From Variovorax atrisoli 110B (GTDB lineage: Bacteria; Pseudomonadota; Gammaproteobacteria; Burkholderiales; Burkholderiaceae_C), in contig NZ_KB907455.1 in the NCBI RefSeq assembly GCF_000382045.1, positions 248,001 through 312,000 on the forward strand: 64,000 nucleotides of DNA, read 5' to 3'. The translations under genes and the position numbers were made by a program. Shown here one piece after another: positions 1 through 9,265 of this stretch. Each line of letters begins with the position of its first letter. The first letter of the stretch is position 1. Below the pieces are notes generated by a model. The model saw only the letters and a list, made by a program, of their open reading frames with translations, did no database searches and was not told the origin of the DNA.

Positions 1-1693
1 CCGCGCTCGCGCCGAGCGTGCCGCCGTCGTACTTGACGCCGATTTCCTTCTGCTTGGCCTGGTACGGCGCGAAGATCTCGCCCGCATTGGTGACGGGCAG
101 GCCGTTGACCGTGCCCGGTGCCACGTTGCCCTTGACGAGGCCTTCGATGTAGTTGGCGTAGGCCGAGACGGTCGGCGTGATCTTGAACACGACGCCGGCC
201 ACCGGCGTGGTCTTGCTCTTGTCGTAGGTGCTCGACTGCTTGAGCGTGGTGTAGGCGTAGCTGGTCTGCTCGATGGTCTGGCGGCGCGCGCCGAGGGTGA
301 CGAGCAGGCGGTCTTCCATGAACGACATCGTGTCGGCGACGGCCACGCTCGAGGTGTCGATCCGGTCGGTCAGGCGCGGGTCTTCCAGCGTGTTGCCGGT
401 GAAGGAGTTGGCGACGGGGTAGGGCGACGCGTAGGGCGCGTAGATGTTGTTGCGGATGGTGCCGCGCGAGATCGTGTAGGCGTTGTCGCGGTCGTTGCTG
501 TACTTGGCCGCCGAGACCACCACCGTGTGCTTCACCGGGCCGGTGGCGAAGTTGCCGCGCACGCCGATCTCGGCCGTTCCGATGCGGTCCTTGCGGGTGT
601 TGCTGAAGCGCGTGTTGCTGGTGTTGCCGAAGGCGTCGGCGAGCGTCGGGTTCGACAGCACGTTGTCCTCGTCGCTGCGGCGCACGCCGCCGGCGGCCCA
701 GGCCGTGATGTTGTCGGTGATGTCGACTTCGCCGCGGAAGGTGGCGAACTTGTCCTTCTCCTTCGAATAGGTCCAGGGCTGGGCGAAGTTGGTTCGGGCG
801 TCAGGTGCGCGCGGGATCGGCAGCGTCGACGAAGGCGTCAGGCTCGGGCGGCCGTCCTTCAGGTCGTAGTCCTGGTAGCCGAAGTCGGCCGACAGGCGCA
901 CGTTGCGGTTGTGCCAGTCGAGGCCGACGTTGAAGGCGCTGAGCTGCTGGCTCTCGTTCTTCACGCCGGTGCCGCCTTCGCGGCGCACTGCATTCACGCG
1001 CACGCCGAGGCTGTCGTCGGGGCCGAAGCGGCGCGCCAGGTCGAGGTTGACGTAGCCCTGTCCGCCGGTCTGCACGCCGAAGCCGACGCGGGTGAGCGGC
1101 TCGTTGGGCGCGCGCTTGGGCAGCAGATTGATCGCGCCGCCGATGCCGCTGCCACCGGGGGCCGCGCCATTCAGGAAGGTGTTGGCGCCGCGGAACACTT
1201 CCACGCGCTCGAAGAATTCCGAGGCGATGTACTGGCGCGGCAGCATGCCGTAGAGGCCGTTGTAGGCGACGTCGTCGGAGTACACCGGGAAGCCGCGCAC
1301 CACGTACAGCTCCTGGAAGTTGCCGAAGCCGCGGGCCTGGCGCACCGAGGGGTCGTTGAGCAGCACGTCGGCCACGCTCTTGGCCTGCTGGTCCTGGATC
1401 AGCTCGTTGGTGTAGTTGGTGCTGGAAAAGGGCGTGCTCATCATGTCCTGGTTGCCCAGGATGCCGACCCGCCCGCCGCGCGACACCTGCCCGCCGGCAT
1501 AGGGCTTGGTCAGGCCTTCGGCCGAGGCGTCGGCGCTGGCTTCGACGGTCACGGTGGACAGCGTGCCGCCGCTCGAGACCACCGGCCCTGCAGGCTCTGT
1601 GGCGGTGGTCTGCTGGGCCAGGGCCGCCGCGGCATTCAGCGCGAGCAGCGTTGCGACCACGGTCGGCCGGAGATGGAAGAAGGAAGCGGGCAT
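1..1693 (-). CDS. TonB-dependent siderophore receptor (C-terminus cut by window edge)
   Basis: Outer-membrane receptor that should import a ferric siderophore using TonB energy. The visible 564 residues begin with a signal peptide (residues 1-26, ending AALAQ), then a plug domain of the siderophore type (VADVLLNDPSVRQARGFG and later RGFPVYSDDVAYNGLYG, EVFRGANTFLNG, GGAINLLPKR) and the first strands of the beta barrel. No N-terminal STN signalling domain is visible, so it is probably not a sigma/anti-sigma-coupled transducer. The last barrel strands and the C-terminal Phe/Trp lie outside the window. A Fur-like site sits 18-36 bp upstream of the start. The siderophore substrate cannot be read from this sequence. 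Confidence 0.93.
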   Translation of the reverse strand, partial: MPASFFHLRPTVVATLLALNAAAALAQQTTATEPAGPVVSSGGTLSTVTVEASADASAEGLTKPYAGGQVSRGGRVGILGNQDMMSTPFSSTNYTNELIQDQQAKSVADVLLNDPSVRQARGFGNFQELYVVRGFPVYSDDVAYNGLYGMLPRQYIASEFFERVEVFRGANTFLNGAAPGGSGIGGAINLLPKRAPNEPLTRVGFGVQTGGQGYVNLDLARRFGPDDSLGVRVNAVRREGGTGVKNESQQLSAFNVGLDWHNRNVRLSADFGYQDYDLKDGRPSLTPSSTLPIPRAPDARTNFAQPWTYSKEKDKFATFRGEVDITDNITAWAAGGVRRSDEDNVLSNPTLADAFGNTSNTRFSNTRKDRIGTAEIGVRGNFATGPVKHTVVVSAAKYSNDRDNAYTISRGTIRNNIYAPYASPYPVANSFTGNTLEDPRLTDRIDTSSVAVADTMSFMEDRLLVTLGARRQTIEQTSYAYTTLKQSSTYDKSKTTPVAGVVFKITPTVSAYANYIEGLVKGNVAPGTVNGLPVTNAGEIFAPYQAKQKEIGVKYDGGTLGASA

Positions 1694-1710
1694 GAACGGT
1701 TCAATTTGCA

Positions 1711-1729
1711 AATGAGAACCGTTATTGTT
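1711..1729 (-). promoter_or_regulatory. Probable Fur box
   Basis: The AT-rich sequence aatgagaaccgttattgtt resembles the 19-bp Fur operator (GATAATGATAATCATTATC type) and stands out from GC-rich surroundings just upstream of the receptor start at 1693. Iron-dependent repression of the receptor is the expected consequence. The match is imperfect and judged by eye. Confidence 0.6.
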
Positions 1730-1805
1730 TACTTTTCTGAACCTGCCCGTCGATACTTTCTTGCAATGTCGCCAAAAAGCGTCGGGCCAAAGACCGGCTT
1801 CGGCC

Positions 1806-2573
1806 TCAGCGCCCGACGTGCTGCCCGTCGACGAACACCTGCAGCTCGCCCGGCGCGAACTGGGTCCACGTCTCGTTGGTGGTGAGCGGCGCCGTCACCA
1901 CCACGGCGACGCGGTCGTTGGGCGTGGTGTGCTGCGCGAAGTCGATCTCCAGGTCCTCGTCCGACAGCTGCGCCGTCACGAACGGGTGGCGGCGCTCCAC
2001 GTACCAGAGGTTGGTCGAGGCGTGCGCCCAGAGCGCCTGCCCGTTGGACAGCATGAAGTTGAAGGTGCCATGGCTCGCGAGCTGCGGCGCCAGTTCGCGC
2101 AGGGTGAGCGTCAGTTCCTCGATGCTCGGCACGCCCGCGTGCGACTTGGCCAGCTCCTGCATGATCCAGCAGAAGGCGTGCTCGCTGTCGGTGTTGCCCA
2201 CCGGGTGGAAGTTGCCGTGCAGGCGCGGGCGGAATTCCTTCAGGTCGCCGTTGTGGGCGAACACCCAGTAGCGCCCCCACAGCTCGCGCACGAAAGGGTG
2301 GCAGTTCTGCAGGTTGACCTCGCCCTGCGTCGCCTTGCGGATGTGGGCGATGACGTTGCGGCTCTGGATCGGGTAGCGCCGGATCAGATCGGCCACCGGC
2401 GATTCGCTCGCCGGCTGGTGGTCGACGAAGTGCCGCAGCCCCCGGTCCTCGAAGAACGCGATGCCCCAGCCGTCGGCATGGTGGTCGGTGCGGCCGCCGC
2501 GTTGCGCGAAACCCGTGAAGCTGAAGGTCACGTCGGTCGGCGTGTTGCAGTTCATCCCTAGCAATTGGCACAT
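1806..2573 (-). CDS. Class II glutamine amidotransferase, YafJ type
   Basis: A 255-residue stand-alone glutaminase domain. It starts MCQLLGMN, so Cys2 becomes the N-terminal nucleophile after Met removal; this fixes the start. Other family features are the HHADGWGIAFF stretch near residue 32, VIAHIRKATQGEVNLQN near residue 75, and FAHNGDLKEF near residue 108, which line the glutamine site. The ammonia acceptor of YafJ-type proteins is unknown. A -10-like TCTAAT (minus strand, 2586-2581) ends 7 bp before the start with no Shine-Dalgarno, suggesting a leaderless message. The following gene on this strand is the TonB receptor, with about 110 bp between. Confidence 0.9.
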   Translation of the reverse strand: MCQLLGMNCNTPTDVTFSFTGFAQRGGRTDHHADGWGIAFFEDRGLRHFVDHQPASESPVADLIRRYPIQSRNVIAHIRKATQGEVNLQNCHPFVRELWGRYWVFAHNGDLKEFRPRLHGNFHPVGNTDSEHAFCWIMQELAKSHAGVPSIEELTLTLRELAPQLASHGTFNFMLSNGQALWAHASTNLWYVERRHPFVTAQLSDEDLEIDFAQHTTPNDRVAVVVTAPLTTNETWTQFAPGELQVFVDGQHVGR

Positions 2574-2648
2574 GGCTGCGATTAGACCGCGATTCGCGCA
2601 GCCGCTGGCGCGCCGCGCCCTGAACCCGAGTGCCCGGACCGTGCAGCG

Positions 2649-3788
2649 TTACCGAAGAAACCGGCCTTCCTTCGTCACCCGCACCATCTCGATGAAGCGC
2701 GAGCCGGTGTTGCTGGCGCCGGTGAAGTCGATCTCCATGTTGCTCACGCGCAGCTTCATGGCCTTGAGCGTGGCGTGCAGCTTCGCGCGGGTCAGGTCGC
2801 GGCCGGTGCGGCGCAGCGCCTCGATCATCACCATCGCGTTCACGTAGCCCTCGTAGCTGAGGTAGCCGATGTCCACCTTGGCGCGCTCGGCGAGCTGGCG
2901 GTATTCCTTGGCGCCGGCGTCGACCTCGCTCCAGGGGTACGGCACGATCTGCGAGATGGCCAGGCCGCTGGTCTTGTCGCCCACCAGCCTGGCCGTGACG
3001 TCGCCGGGCACGATCGACATGCCGTAGAACATCTGGCGCCCGCCCGCTGCCCACGCGGCCTTCATCACCTCGCCGCCGATGGCGCCGCCCAGGTACATGA
3101 TCACGGCCTGCGCCTTGCTGTCGGCCAGCGCCTTGCCGGCCGCTTCGTTGGCGCTGCCGTCGCCCTTCACGGCGACCGCCGCCTCGGGCTTGAGCTTGAG
3201 CGCCGTCAGCGCCTCGCCGACAAGCTGTGCGACTTCGGCGCCGCCTGGATTGTCGAGATAGGCCACCGCGATGCGCGTGACGCCGATGGTCGTCAGGTGC
3301 TGTACCAGCGCCTGCGCCTCGCGCGCGAAGGTGGCGCGCACGAAATAGCCGGAGCCGCCGACCTTCTCGCGTGCCGAGTCGGACACCGCGTAGGCGCCCA
3401 CCAGCGGCGCGCCGCTCTGGCTCAGCAGCTTGGCTGCGGCCGCGGTGGTGCCCGAGCCCACGCAGCCGAAGAAGGCGAAGGCGCGGTGCTCGCCCAGCAA
3501 CTGCTCGTAGTTGGCGACGGCCTTTTCCGGCTTGAGTTCGTCGTCGAGCGACACCAGCCGGATCTTCCGGCCGGAGAGCCCGCCCTGGGCATTGACGGCG
3601 TCGAAGGCCAGCCCCGCGCCGGCCATCACCACCTTGATCGGAACGCCCAGCGGGCCACTCAGAATGCCGGTGTGGCCGAGGACGATCTCGGTGTCGGTGA
3701 CGCCGTTCTCGGCAGCCAGGGCGGATGAAAGCGGGCCGAAGCCGGCCACGGCCGCGGCGGAGGCGGCGATGAAGTGTCTGCGGTGCAT
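2649..3788 (-). CDS. ABC transporter substrate-binding protein, branched-chain amino-acid type
   Basis: Periplasmic binding protein of the LivK/Peripla_BP_6 family, 379 residues. The N-terminus (MHRRHFIAASAAAVAGFG) has a twin-arginine-like RR motif and a hydrophobic core ending at ALAAE. The mature part begins VTDTEIVLGHTGILSGPLG and continues GGLSGRKIRLVSLDDELKPE, typical of the amino-acid/amide binders. No permease or ATPase gene is adjacent, so it is an orphan receptor in this window or works with a transporter encoded elsewhere. Ligand not predictable; related proteins bind amino acids, amides or aromatic acids. Confidence 0.9.
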   Translation of the reverse strand: MHRRHFIAASAAAVAGFGPLSSALAAENGVTDTEIVLGHTGILSGPLGVPIKVVMAGAGLAFDAVNAQGGLSGRKIRLVSLDDELKPEKAVANYEQLLGEHRAFAFFGCVGSGTTAAAAKLLSQSGAPLVGAYAVSDSAREKVGGSGYFVRATFAREAQALVQHLTTIGVTRIAVAYLDNPGGAEVAQLVGEALTALKLKPEAAVAVKGDGSANEAAGKALADSKAQAVIMYLGGAIGGEVMKAAWAAGGRQMFYGMSIVPGDVTARLVGDKTSGLAISQIVPYPWSEVDAGAKEYRQLAERAKVDIGYLSYEGYVNAMVMIEALRRTGRDLTRAKLHATLKAMKLRVSNMEIDFTGASNTGSRFIEMVRVTKEGRFLR

Positions 3789-3853
3789 GAGGCCTGATTG
3801 CGATACAACTTATAACAATTGAATGCGAAAGGCCTGCATTCCGCCTCCGGGGT

Positions 3854-5356
3854 TTACCCCGTCTTGCGTGGCGCGTCAGGGGGACCCTGGCGCAGCTGCC
3901 AGGCCGCGCACACGGCCAGTGCGCAAAGGCCGGCCAGCATCGCGAACACCTCGTCGAAGGCTGCGAGCCGCGCCGGGCTGGTCATCGGGTTGGCCAGCGA
4001 ATCGCCGTGCGCTGCGAGGCGCCACTCCAGCACGATGGCGCAGAGGCTCACCCCCGCCGCGCCGCCGAGCATGCGCACGAAGTTGATCGCGCTCGCGCCC
4101 TGCGGGATCAGCGGCTTGGCCAGCGGCCGCATCGAGCCCAGGTTGAGCGAGGGCAGGATGAAGCCCAGCCCGATGCGTCCGATGATCGCGAAGGCCACCA
4201 GCAGCCACAGCGCGCTGTCGAGCCGCAGCACCATCATCAGCGCGAACGAGGCCGCCAGCAGCGCGAGCCCGATGGTCACCAGCACCCAGGTCGGGTGCTT
4301 GTCGGCCAGCCGGCCCACGCCCGCGATGGTGAGCGCCAGCACGACGCCTGCCGGCAGCAGGATGGTGCCCACGTGCGAGGCCGACAGATGCAGCCCCACC
4401 TGCATGTACACCGGCAGCAGGTAGGTCGAGCCGAAGAGCGCCGTGCCGTAGATGAAGGCCACCACGCTCCCCATCGCGAACTGCCGGTAGCGAAAGAGCG
4501 CAAGGTTCATCAGCGGCGTGCCGCCCGAGGCCGCCAGCCGCCGCTGCCACCATACGAAGACGCCGAACGATGCCAGCGCGCCCGCCAGCAGCAGCGCGGC
4601 CTGCAGCGGCGAATCGCCGCGCAGCGCCACGAGGCCGTTGAGCAGGCACAGCGTGCCGACCGTGCCCAGCGCCAGTCCGCGTGCGTCCAGCCCGTCGCCG
4701 CGCGCGGCCGCCACGCCGCCGGGCGCGGTCTTGGGCACGAACTTGTAGGCGAGCCACAGCGACGCGAGGCAGAACGGCACCACCATGAAGAAGATCGAGC
4801 GCCAGCCGAACAGGTCGACCAGCACGCCGCCGATGCTCGGCCCCACGGCCGGCGCCAGCACCACGCCCATGCCGAAGATGCCGCTCGCGCGGCCCTGCTC
4901 GTGCGGCTCGAAGGCGCGCAGGATGATGATGGCCGGGATGGGCTGCACCACGCCAGCGGCCAGGCCCTCGGCCACGCGCGCGAACAGCACCAGCGAGAAG
5001 TCGTTGGCCATGCCGCCCACGATGCCGCCCGCCAGCAGCAGGAGCATCGTGCCCACGTAGGTGCGGCGGTAGCCGTAGCGCGACAGCAGCCACGGTGTGG
5101 TGAGCATCGACACCGTCATCGCCACCATGAAGCCCGAGCTCACCCACTGCGCGCGTTCCTGGCCGAGCGAGAAGTGGTGGCTCATGCCCGGGATCGCCAC
5201 GTTGACGATGGTCGAGGACATGATCGACGCCATCGTCCCCACCATCACCGACAGCAGCAGGTACCAGCGGTAGCGTTCGCCATAGCGCTGGCGCAGCGTG
5301 CCGATGGAGGGCGGGGCCGGCGTGCTCGCGGCTTCTGGGGGCTGAGGGGAGGTCAT
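3854..5356 (-). CDS. MFS drug-exporter, DHA2 (EmrB/QacA-like)
   Basis: 500-residue inner-membrane transporter. I chose the start at MTSPQPPEAAS because the reading frame upstream looks non-coding. Features: TM1 with GTMASIMSSTIVNVAIPGM (EmrB-type motif), ERAQWVSSGFMVAMTVSML in TM2, LLSRYGYRRTYVG (motif A), VQPIPAIIILRAFEPHEQGR and GIFGMGVVLAPAVGPSIGG (motif C, antiporter signature). About 14 hydrophobic segments. Predicted proton-driven export of a toxic small molecule. No adjacent EmrA-like adaptor. Divergent from the zinc peptidase gene with 114 bp between. Confidence 0.9.
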   Translation of the reverse strand: MTSPQPPEAASTPAPPSIGTLRQRYGERYRWYLLLSVMVGTMASIMSSTIVNVAIPGMSHHFSLGQERAQWVSSGFMVAMTVSMLTTPWLLSRYGYRRTYVGTMLLLLAGGIVGGMANDFSLVLFARVAEGLAAGVVQPIPAIIILRAFEPHEQGRASGIFGMGVVLAPAVGPSIGGVLVDLFGWRSIFFMVVPFCLASLWLAYKFVPKTAPGGVAAARGDGLDARGLALGTVGTLCLLNGLVALRGDSPLQAALLLAGALASFGVFVWWQRRLAASGGTPLMNLALFRYRQFAMGSVVAFIYGTALFGSTYLLPVYMQVGLHLSASHVGTILLPAGVVLALTIAGVGRLADKHPTWVLVTIGLALLAASFALMMVLRLDSALWLLVAFAIIGRIGLGFILPSLNLGSMRPLAKPLIPQGASAINFVRMLGGAAGVSLCAIVLEWRLAAHGDSLANPMTSPARLAAFDEVFAMLAGLCALAVCAAWQLRQGPPDAPRKTG

Positions 5357-5470
5357 GGGGGCGGCGGAATGTCTCGGGTCCGTCGTCCTACAAGCATATC
5401 GGGCTTTGCACGGCGGGATTCGCAGCGTGCAGGTCCAGAATCCCTTCGCTGTCCCCTCCGCGTCAAGAAG

Positions 5471-6859
5471 ATGAACCAAGACAACAACAGCGTGAACGCT
5501 TCGTCCGGCGAACAAGCCGATGCCCAGCCCGCCGCTCCTGGAGAAGCGGAAGGAGCGACCACGCCGGTCCTTTCCGCCGAGCCGGCTGCGCCAACCCTCG
5601 CCGCCGAGCTGGCCGCACCCACCGTCAGCCGCGCCTACCGCTGCCAGTGCGAGCGTCCCGTGTTCCTGCGCAACAGCGAATGCCTGGCCTGCCACACGCC
5701 GCTGGGCTACGTGATCGAGCGGCTCGGCGTGGTGCCGCTCGCACCTGCGGAGGGCGGCGGCGCGCAGCCCGACACCTTCACCGTGTTCGGCGATCCGCAC
5801 GGCAAGACCTACCGCCGCTGCGTGAACTTCCTGACGCCGGCCGGCTGCAACTGGATGGTGCCCGCCGCGCGCGAGGGCGAGCAGCTGCCGCCCGACACCC
5901 ACGGCCTCGCGCCCGGCTACTGCCTGGCCTGCAGCGTCACGCGCACCATTCCCGATCTGTCGGTGGAAGGCAATGGCGAGCTGTGGCTCAAGCTCGAGAC
6001 CGCCAAGCGCAGGCTGATCTCTCAGCTGCTCGCGCTGGGCCTGCCGGTGGTCAGCCGCCACGCCGATGCGGTCCACGGGCTGGCCTTCGACTTCCTCAGC
6101 AACACGCCCGGCGGCCCGCACGTGATGACCGGCCACCAGGACGGCGTGATCACCCTCAACGCCGAGGAGGCCGAGGACGCCGTGCGCGAGCGCATCCGCG
6201 CCGAGATGCGCGAGCCCTATCGCACGCTGCTGGGCCACTTCCGCCACGAGATCGGCCACTACTACTGGGACCTGCTCGTGCAGCCCACGCAGTGGATCGA
6301 CGACTTCCGCGCCCTCTTCGGCGACGAGCGCGCCGACTATGCCGCCGCGCTGCAGACGCACTACGAGCAGGGCCCGCCGCCCGACTGGGCCGACCGCTTC
6401 GTGAGCAGCTACGCAAGCACGCACCCGTGGGAAGACTGGGCCGAGACCTGGGCCCACTACCTGCACATGGCCGACACCGCGGACACCGCGATGAGCTTCG
6501 GCGTCGACGCGACCAACGTCGAACTCACGAGCGACCTCTTCACGCTCGACGATCTCTGGCAGCCCGACGACCCCGACGCGGGAAGCTTCCTCGACTTCGT
6601 CAACGGCTGGGTGCTGCTCACCAACGTGCTCAACGAGCTGTCGCGCAGCATGGGGCAGCCCGACTACTACCCCTTCGTGATGCCGCGCGCGGCGGTGGGC
6701 AAGCTGCAGTTCATCCACCGTGTGGTCACGCAGCAGCGCCCCGGCGATGCGCCCTCGATGGTGATGGCCGCCGACATCGAGCCGGAGCCGACACAGGAGC
6801 AGGAACCGGGCAGCGAGAGCCCCGCCCAGCCCGAGCCTCAGCCTCAGGCGTCGTCTTGA
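5471..6859 (+). CDS. Putative zinc-binding peptidase with N-terminal zinc ribbon
   Basis: 462 residues. After about 55 low-complexity Ala/Pro/Glu residues comes a zinc-ribbon-like segment (YRCQCERPVFLRNSECLACH, cysteines near residues 58-79), then the metallopeptidase part. HEIGH at residues 259-263 is a gluzincin/metzincin-type HExxH active site (H259, E260, H263), followed by YYWDLLV. This architecture matches the uncharacterised family known as putative zinc-binding metallopeptidase (Peptidase_Mx with zinc-ribbon). No signal peptide, so probably cytoplasmic. Substrate unknown. Its 3' end overlaps the convergent CWC gene by 16 bp. Confidence 0.85.
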   Translation: MNQDNNSVNASSGEQADAQPAAPGEAEGATTPVLSAEPAAPTLAAELAAPTVSRAYRCQCERPVFLRNSECLACHTPLGYVIERLGVVPLAPAEGGGAQPDTFTVFGDPHGKTYRRCVNFLTPAGCNWMVPAAREGEQLPPDTHGLAPGYCLACSVTRTIPDLSVEGNGELWLKLETAKRRLISQLLALGLPVVSRHADAVHGLAFDFLSNTPGGPHVMTGHQDGVITLNAEEAEDAVRERIRAEMREPYRTLLGHFRHEIGHYYWDLLVQPTQWIDDFRALFGDERADYAAALQTHYEQGPPPDWADRFVSSYASTHPWEDWAETWAHYLHMADTADTAMSFGVDATNVELTSDLFTLDDLWQPDDPDAGSFLDFVNGWVLLTNVLNELSRSMGQPDYYPFVMPRAAVGKLQFIHRVVTQQRPGDAPSMVMAADIEPEPTQEQEPGSESPAQPEPQPQASS

Positions 6860-7107
6860 GAAGACGGCCTGGCAGTCGGAGCAGGCTGCTGGCCGGTCGC
6901 GCAGTGCAAGCAGATGCATGCGAGTCCGCGCATCTCTTCCGGCAGGTTGGTGAGCGGCGCGTTGCTGAAGTCGACCTGCATGCACCAGCAGGGCGGCTGC
7001 GCCTGGCCGGTCTCGCGCTCGATCTCCATCGCGCAGCGGTTCGGTTCGCCGCACAGCGGGCAGCGTGTGGCGTCGATCAGGCCGGGGACGGCCTCCGTGG
7101 CCATCAT
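6844..7107 (-). CDS. Small cysteine-rich CWC family protein
   Basis: 87 residues beginning MMATEAVPGL. It contains CPLCGEPNRCAM, then PCWCMQVDFSNAPL (the CWC signature) and a distal CICLHC, five to seven cysteines arranged as a small zinc-binding fold. Function of the family is unknown. The start ATG overlaps the stop codon of the phosphofructokinase gene (ATGA), so the two are translationally coupled. A start three bases later (7104) is equally possible. Confidence 0.82.
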   Translation of the reverse strand: MMATEAVPGLIDATRCPLCGEPNRCAMEIERETGQAQPPCWCMQVDFSNAPLTNLPEEMRGLACICLHCATGQQPAPTARPSSQDDA

Positions 7108-8369
7108 GAAATCTCGAAGGCCGGCAGCTTCTTCGCGACGATGTCGTTGCGAAGCGTCGCGTACACCGGCAGCCCGCCGCTGTAGGCGGGGTAGTCCTCG
7201 CCCTCGATCAGCGGCAGCAGGTAGCGGCGGCACTTCTCGGTGATGCCCCAGCCGTCGTCGGAGATGAAGTCGCGCGGCATCGGTTTCTCGACGTTGGCGA
7301 CCGATTCGAGCGGCGCGCTGCCCAGGCGGTAGGCGTAGGGTGCGTCGGAGATGCGCTCGATGGTCGGCATCACCGCGTTGCGGCCTTCCAGCGCGAGCTC
7401 GACCGCGCGCTGCCCCAGTTCGTAGGCCTGCCGCACGTCGGTGGCCGATGCGATGTGCCGCGCCGCGCGCTGCAGGTAGTCGGCCACCGCCCAGTGGAAC
7501 TTGTGGCCCAGCGCGTCCTTGACCATCTGCGCCACCACCGGCGCAGCGCCGCCGAGCTGCGCATGGCCGAAGGCGTCGCGCGTGCCCTGCTCGGCGAGGA
7601 AGGTCCCGTCGGGGTGATGGCAGCCCTCGGACACAACCACCGAGCAGTAGCCGTGCCGCTTCACCAGTTCGTCCACGCGCGCGAGGAAGCGCGCCTTGTC
7701 GAACTCGATCTCGGGGAACAGCACCACCACCGGAATGCCCTGGTCGGCGGCCAGCCCGCCGGCCGCCGCGATCCAGCCCGCATGCCGCCCCATCACCTCG
7801 AGCACGAACACCTTGGTGGAGGTGGCCGCCATCGAGCGCACGTCGAAAGAGGCCTCGATGGTCGACACCGCCACGTACTTCGCGACCGAGCCGAAGCCGG
7901 GGCAGCAGTCGGTCAGCGGCAGGTCGTTGTCGATGGTCTTGGGCACGTGGATGGCCTGCAGCGCGTAGCCCATCGACTGCGAGAGCTGGCTCACCTTGAA
8001 GCAGGTGTCGGCCGAATCGCCGCCGCCGTTGTAGAAGAAATAGCCGATGCCGTGCGCCTTGAACACCTCGATCAGCCGCTCGTACTCGCGGCGGTTCTTC
8101 TCCAGCGACTTGAGCTTGTAGCGGCACGAGCCGAAGGCTCCCGACGGCGTGGTGCGCAGCGCCGCGATGGCCTCGGCCGTCTCGGCGCCGGTGTCGATCA
8201 GCTCCTCGGCCAGCGCGCCGATGATGCCGTTGCGCCCGGCGTAGAGCTTGCCGATGCGGTCGGGATGCCGGCGCGCCGTCTCGATCACGCCGCAGGCCGA
8301 GGCGTTGATGACCGAGGTGACGCCGCCCGACTGGGCGTAGAAGGCGTTGGGGATGGACATGCGCGGCAT
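7104..8369 (-). CDS. pfp: 6-phosphofructokinase, probably PPi-dependent
   Basis: 421 residues; phosphorylates fructose 6-phosphate in the cytoplasm. The N-terminus NAFYAQSGGVTSVINASACG is the phosphate-donor loop. FYNGGGDSADTC replaces the GGDGS motif of ATP enzymes, and PKTIDNDLPLTDCCPGFGS is the conserved catalytic loop (TID with the catalytic Asp). EVMGRHAGWIAAAGGLA binds the sugar phosphate. An Asp/bulky residue after the glycines and a PKTIDND loop are typical of PPi-linked enzymes, which fits betaproteobacteria that often lack ATP-PFK. An alternative start is Met4 (MSIPNAFY). Coupled to the CWC gene downstream. Confidence 0.9.
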   Translation of the reverse strand: MPRMSIPNAFYAQSGGVTSVINASACGVIETARRHPDRIGKLYAGRNGIIGALAEELIDTGAETAEAIAALRTTPSGAFGSCRYKLKSLEKNRREYERLIEVFKAHGIGYFFYNGGGDSADTCFKVSQLSQSMGYALQAIHVPKTIDNDLPLTDCCPGFGSVAKYVAVSTIEASFDVRSMAATSTKVFVLEVMGRHAGWIAAAGGLAADQGIPVVVLFPEIEFDKARFLARVDELVKRHGYCSVVVSEGCHHPDGTFLAEQGTRDAFGHAQLGGAAPVVAQMVKDALGHKFHWAVADYLQRAARHIASATDVRQAYELGQRAVELALEGRNAVMPTIERISDAPYAYRLGSAPLESVANVEKPMPRDFISDDGWGITEKCRRYLLPLIEGEDYPAYSGGLPVYATLRNDIVAKKLPAFEIS

Positions 8370-8417
8370 TGTCCTGCAGCCCCCGGGCCGGCGCCAGTGG
8401 ACGCCGGTGTCGGGATG

Positions 8418-9233
8418 TCAGCGGCTTTCGAAGACCGGCGGGCGCTTCTGCAGGAAGGCGCTCACGCCCTCGCGGAAGCTGGGCCGGTCGATCAGCTCGC
8501 GCTGGCGCTCGCTCTCGTAGTGCAGCTGTTCCTTCAGCGTGTGGCGTTCGGAAGCCTCGAAGGCCTCGCGTGCCTCGATCACGGCGTGTGCCGGCAGGCG
8601 GGCCAGGCGCTGCGCGATGCTTCTGGCTTCCTCGAGCAGTTGCTCGTCGTCCACGCAGGCCCAGATGAGGCCCCATTGCACCGCGCGGCCTGCGCCCACG
8701 CGCTCGTCGAGCAATGCCATGCCCATGGCGCGCGCACGCCCCGCGCGGCGCGGAATGGCCCAGGTGCAGCCCAGGTCCGGCACGATGCCGAGCTTCGGCA
8801 GGAAGGGCAGGTAGAAGTAGGCGCTGCGTGCAGCGATGGTCACGTCCGCCGCGAGCGCGAGGCCCACGCCCGCGCCGGCGGCCGGGCCGTTGACCGCCGC
8901 GACCACCGGCACCGGCAGCGTGCGCAGCGTCTCGATCAGCGGGTTGCTCAGGCTCTGCATCCACTCGGCGGTCTGCGTGCCGAGCGACTTGCTCTCTTCG
9001 GGCGGTGCCATCGCGCTCAGATCGGCACCCACGCAGAAGGCCTTGCCGGCGCCCGTGAGGATCACGGCGCGCACCGAGCGGTCGTCGCGGATGCGCTCCA
9101 GCGCGTCGCGCAGCTCGACCTGCAGGTCGCGCGCGATGGGGTTGAGCTTGGCGGGCAGGTTCAGCGTCAGCGTCGCGATGCCGTCGGCCAGCTCCTGGAG
9201 GATGAAGGGTTGTGCGGTGGTGTCGGAACTCAT
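8418..9233 (-). CDS. Enoyl-CoA hydratase/isomerase family protein
   Basis: 271-residue crotonase-fold enzyme. The oxyanion-hole segments are visible as AGKAFCVGADLSAM (residues about 60-75) and VNGPAAGAGVGLALAADVT (about 112-130). It resembles the PaaG/PaaF class used in beta-oxidation or phenylacetate degradation, but the exact reaction (hydratase or isomerase) cannot be assigned. No fatty-acid or aromatic operon is adjacent. Only 32 bp separate it from the DUF2917 gene on the same strand upstream. Confidence 0.88.
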   Translation of the reverse strand: MSSDTTAQPFILQELADGIATLTLNLPAKLNPIARDLQVELRDALERIRDDRSVRAVILTGAGKAFCVGADLSAMAPPEESKSLGTQTAEWMQSLSNPLIETLRTLPVPVVAAVNGPAAGAGVGLALAADVTIAARSAYFYLPFLPKLGIVPDLGCTWAIPRRAGRARAMGMALLDERVGAGRAVQWGLIWACVDDEQLLEEARSIAQRLARLPAHAVIEAREAFEASERHTLKEQLHYESERQRELIDRPSFREGVSAFLQKRPPVFESR

Positions 9234-9265
9234 GGCATCGATGGTTCGATGCGCATGGGCCCCGG

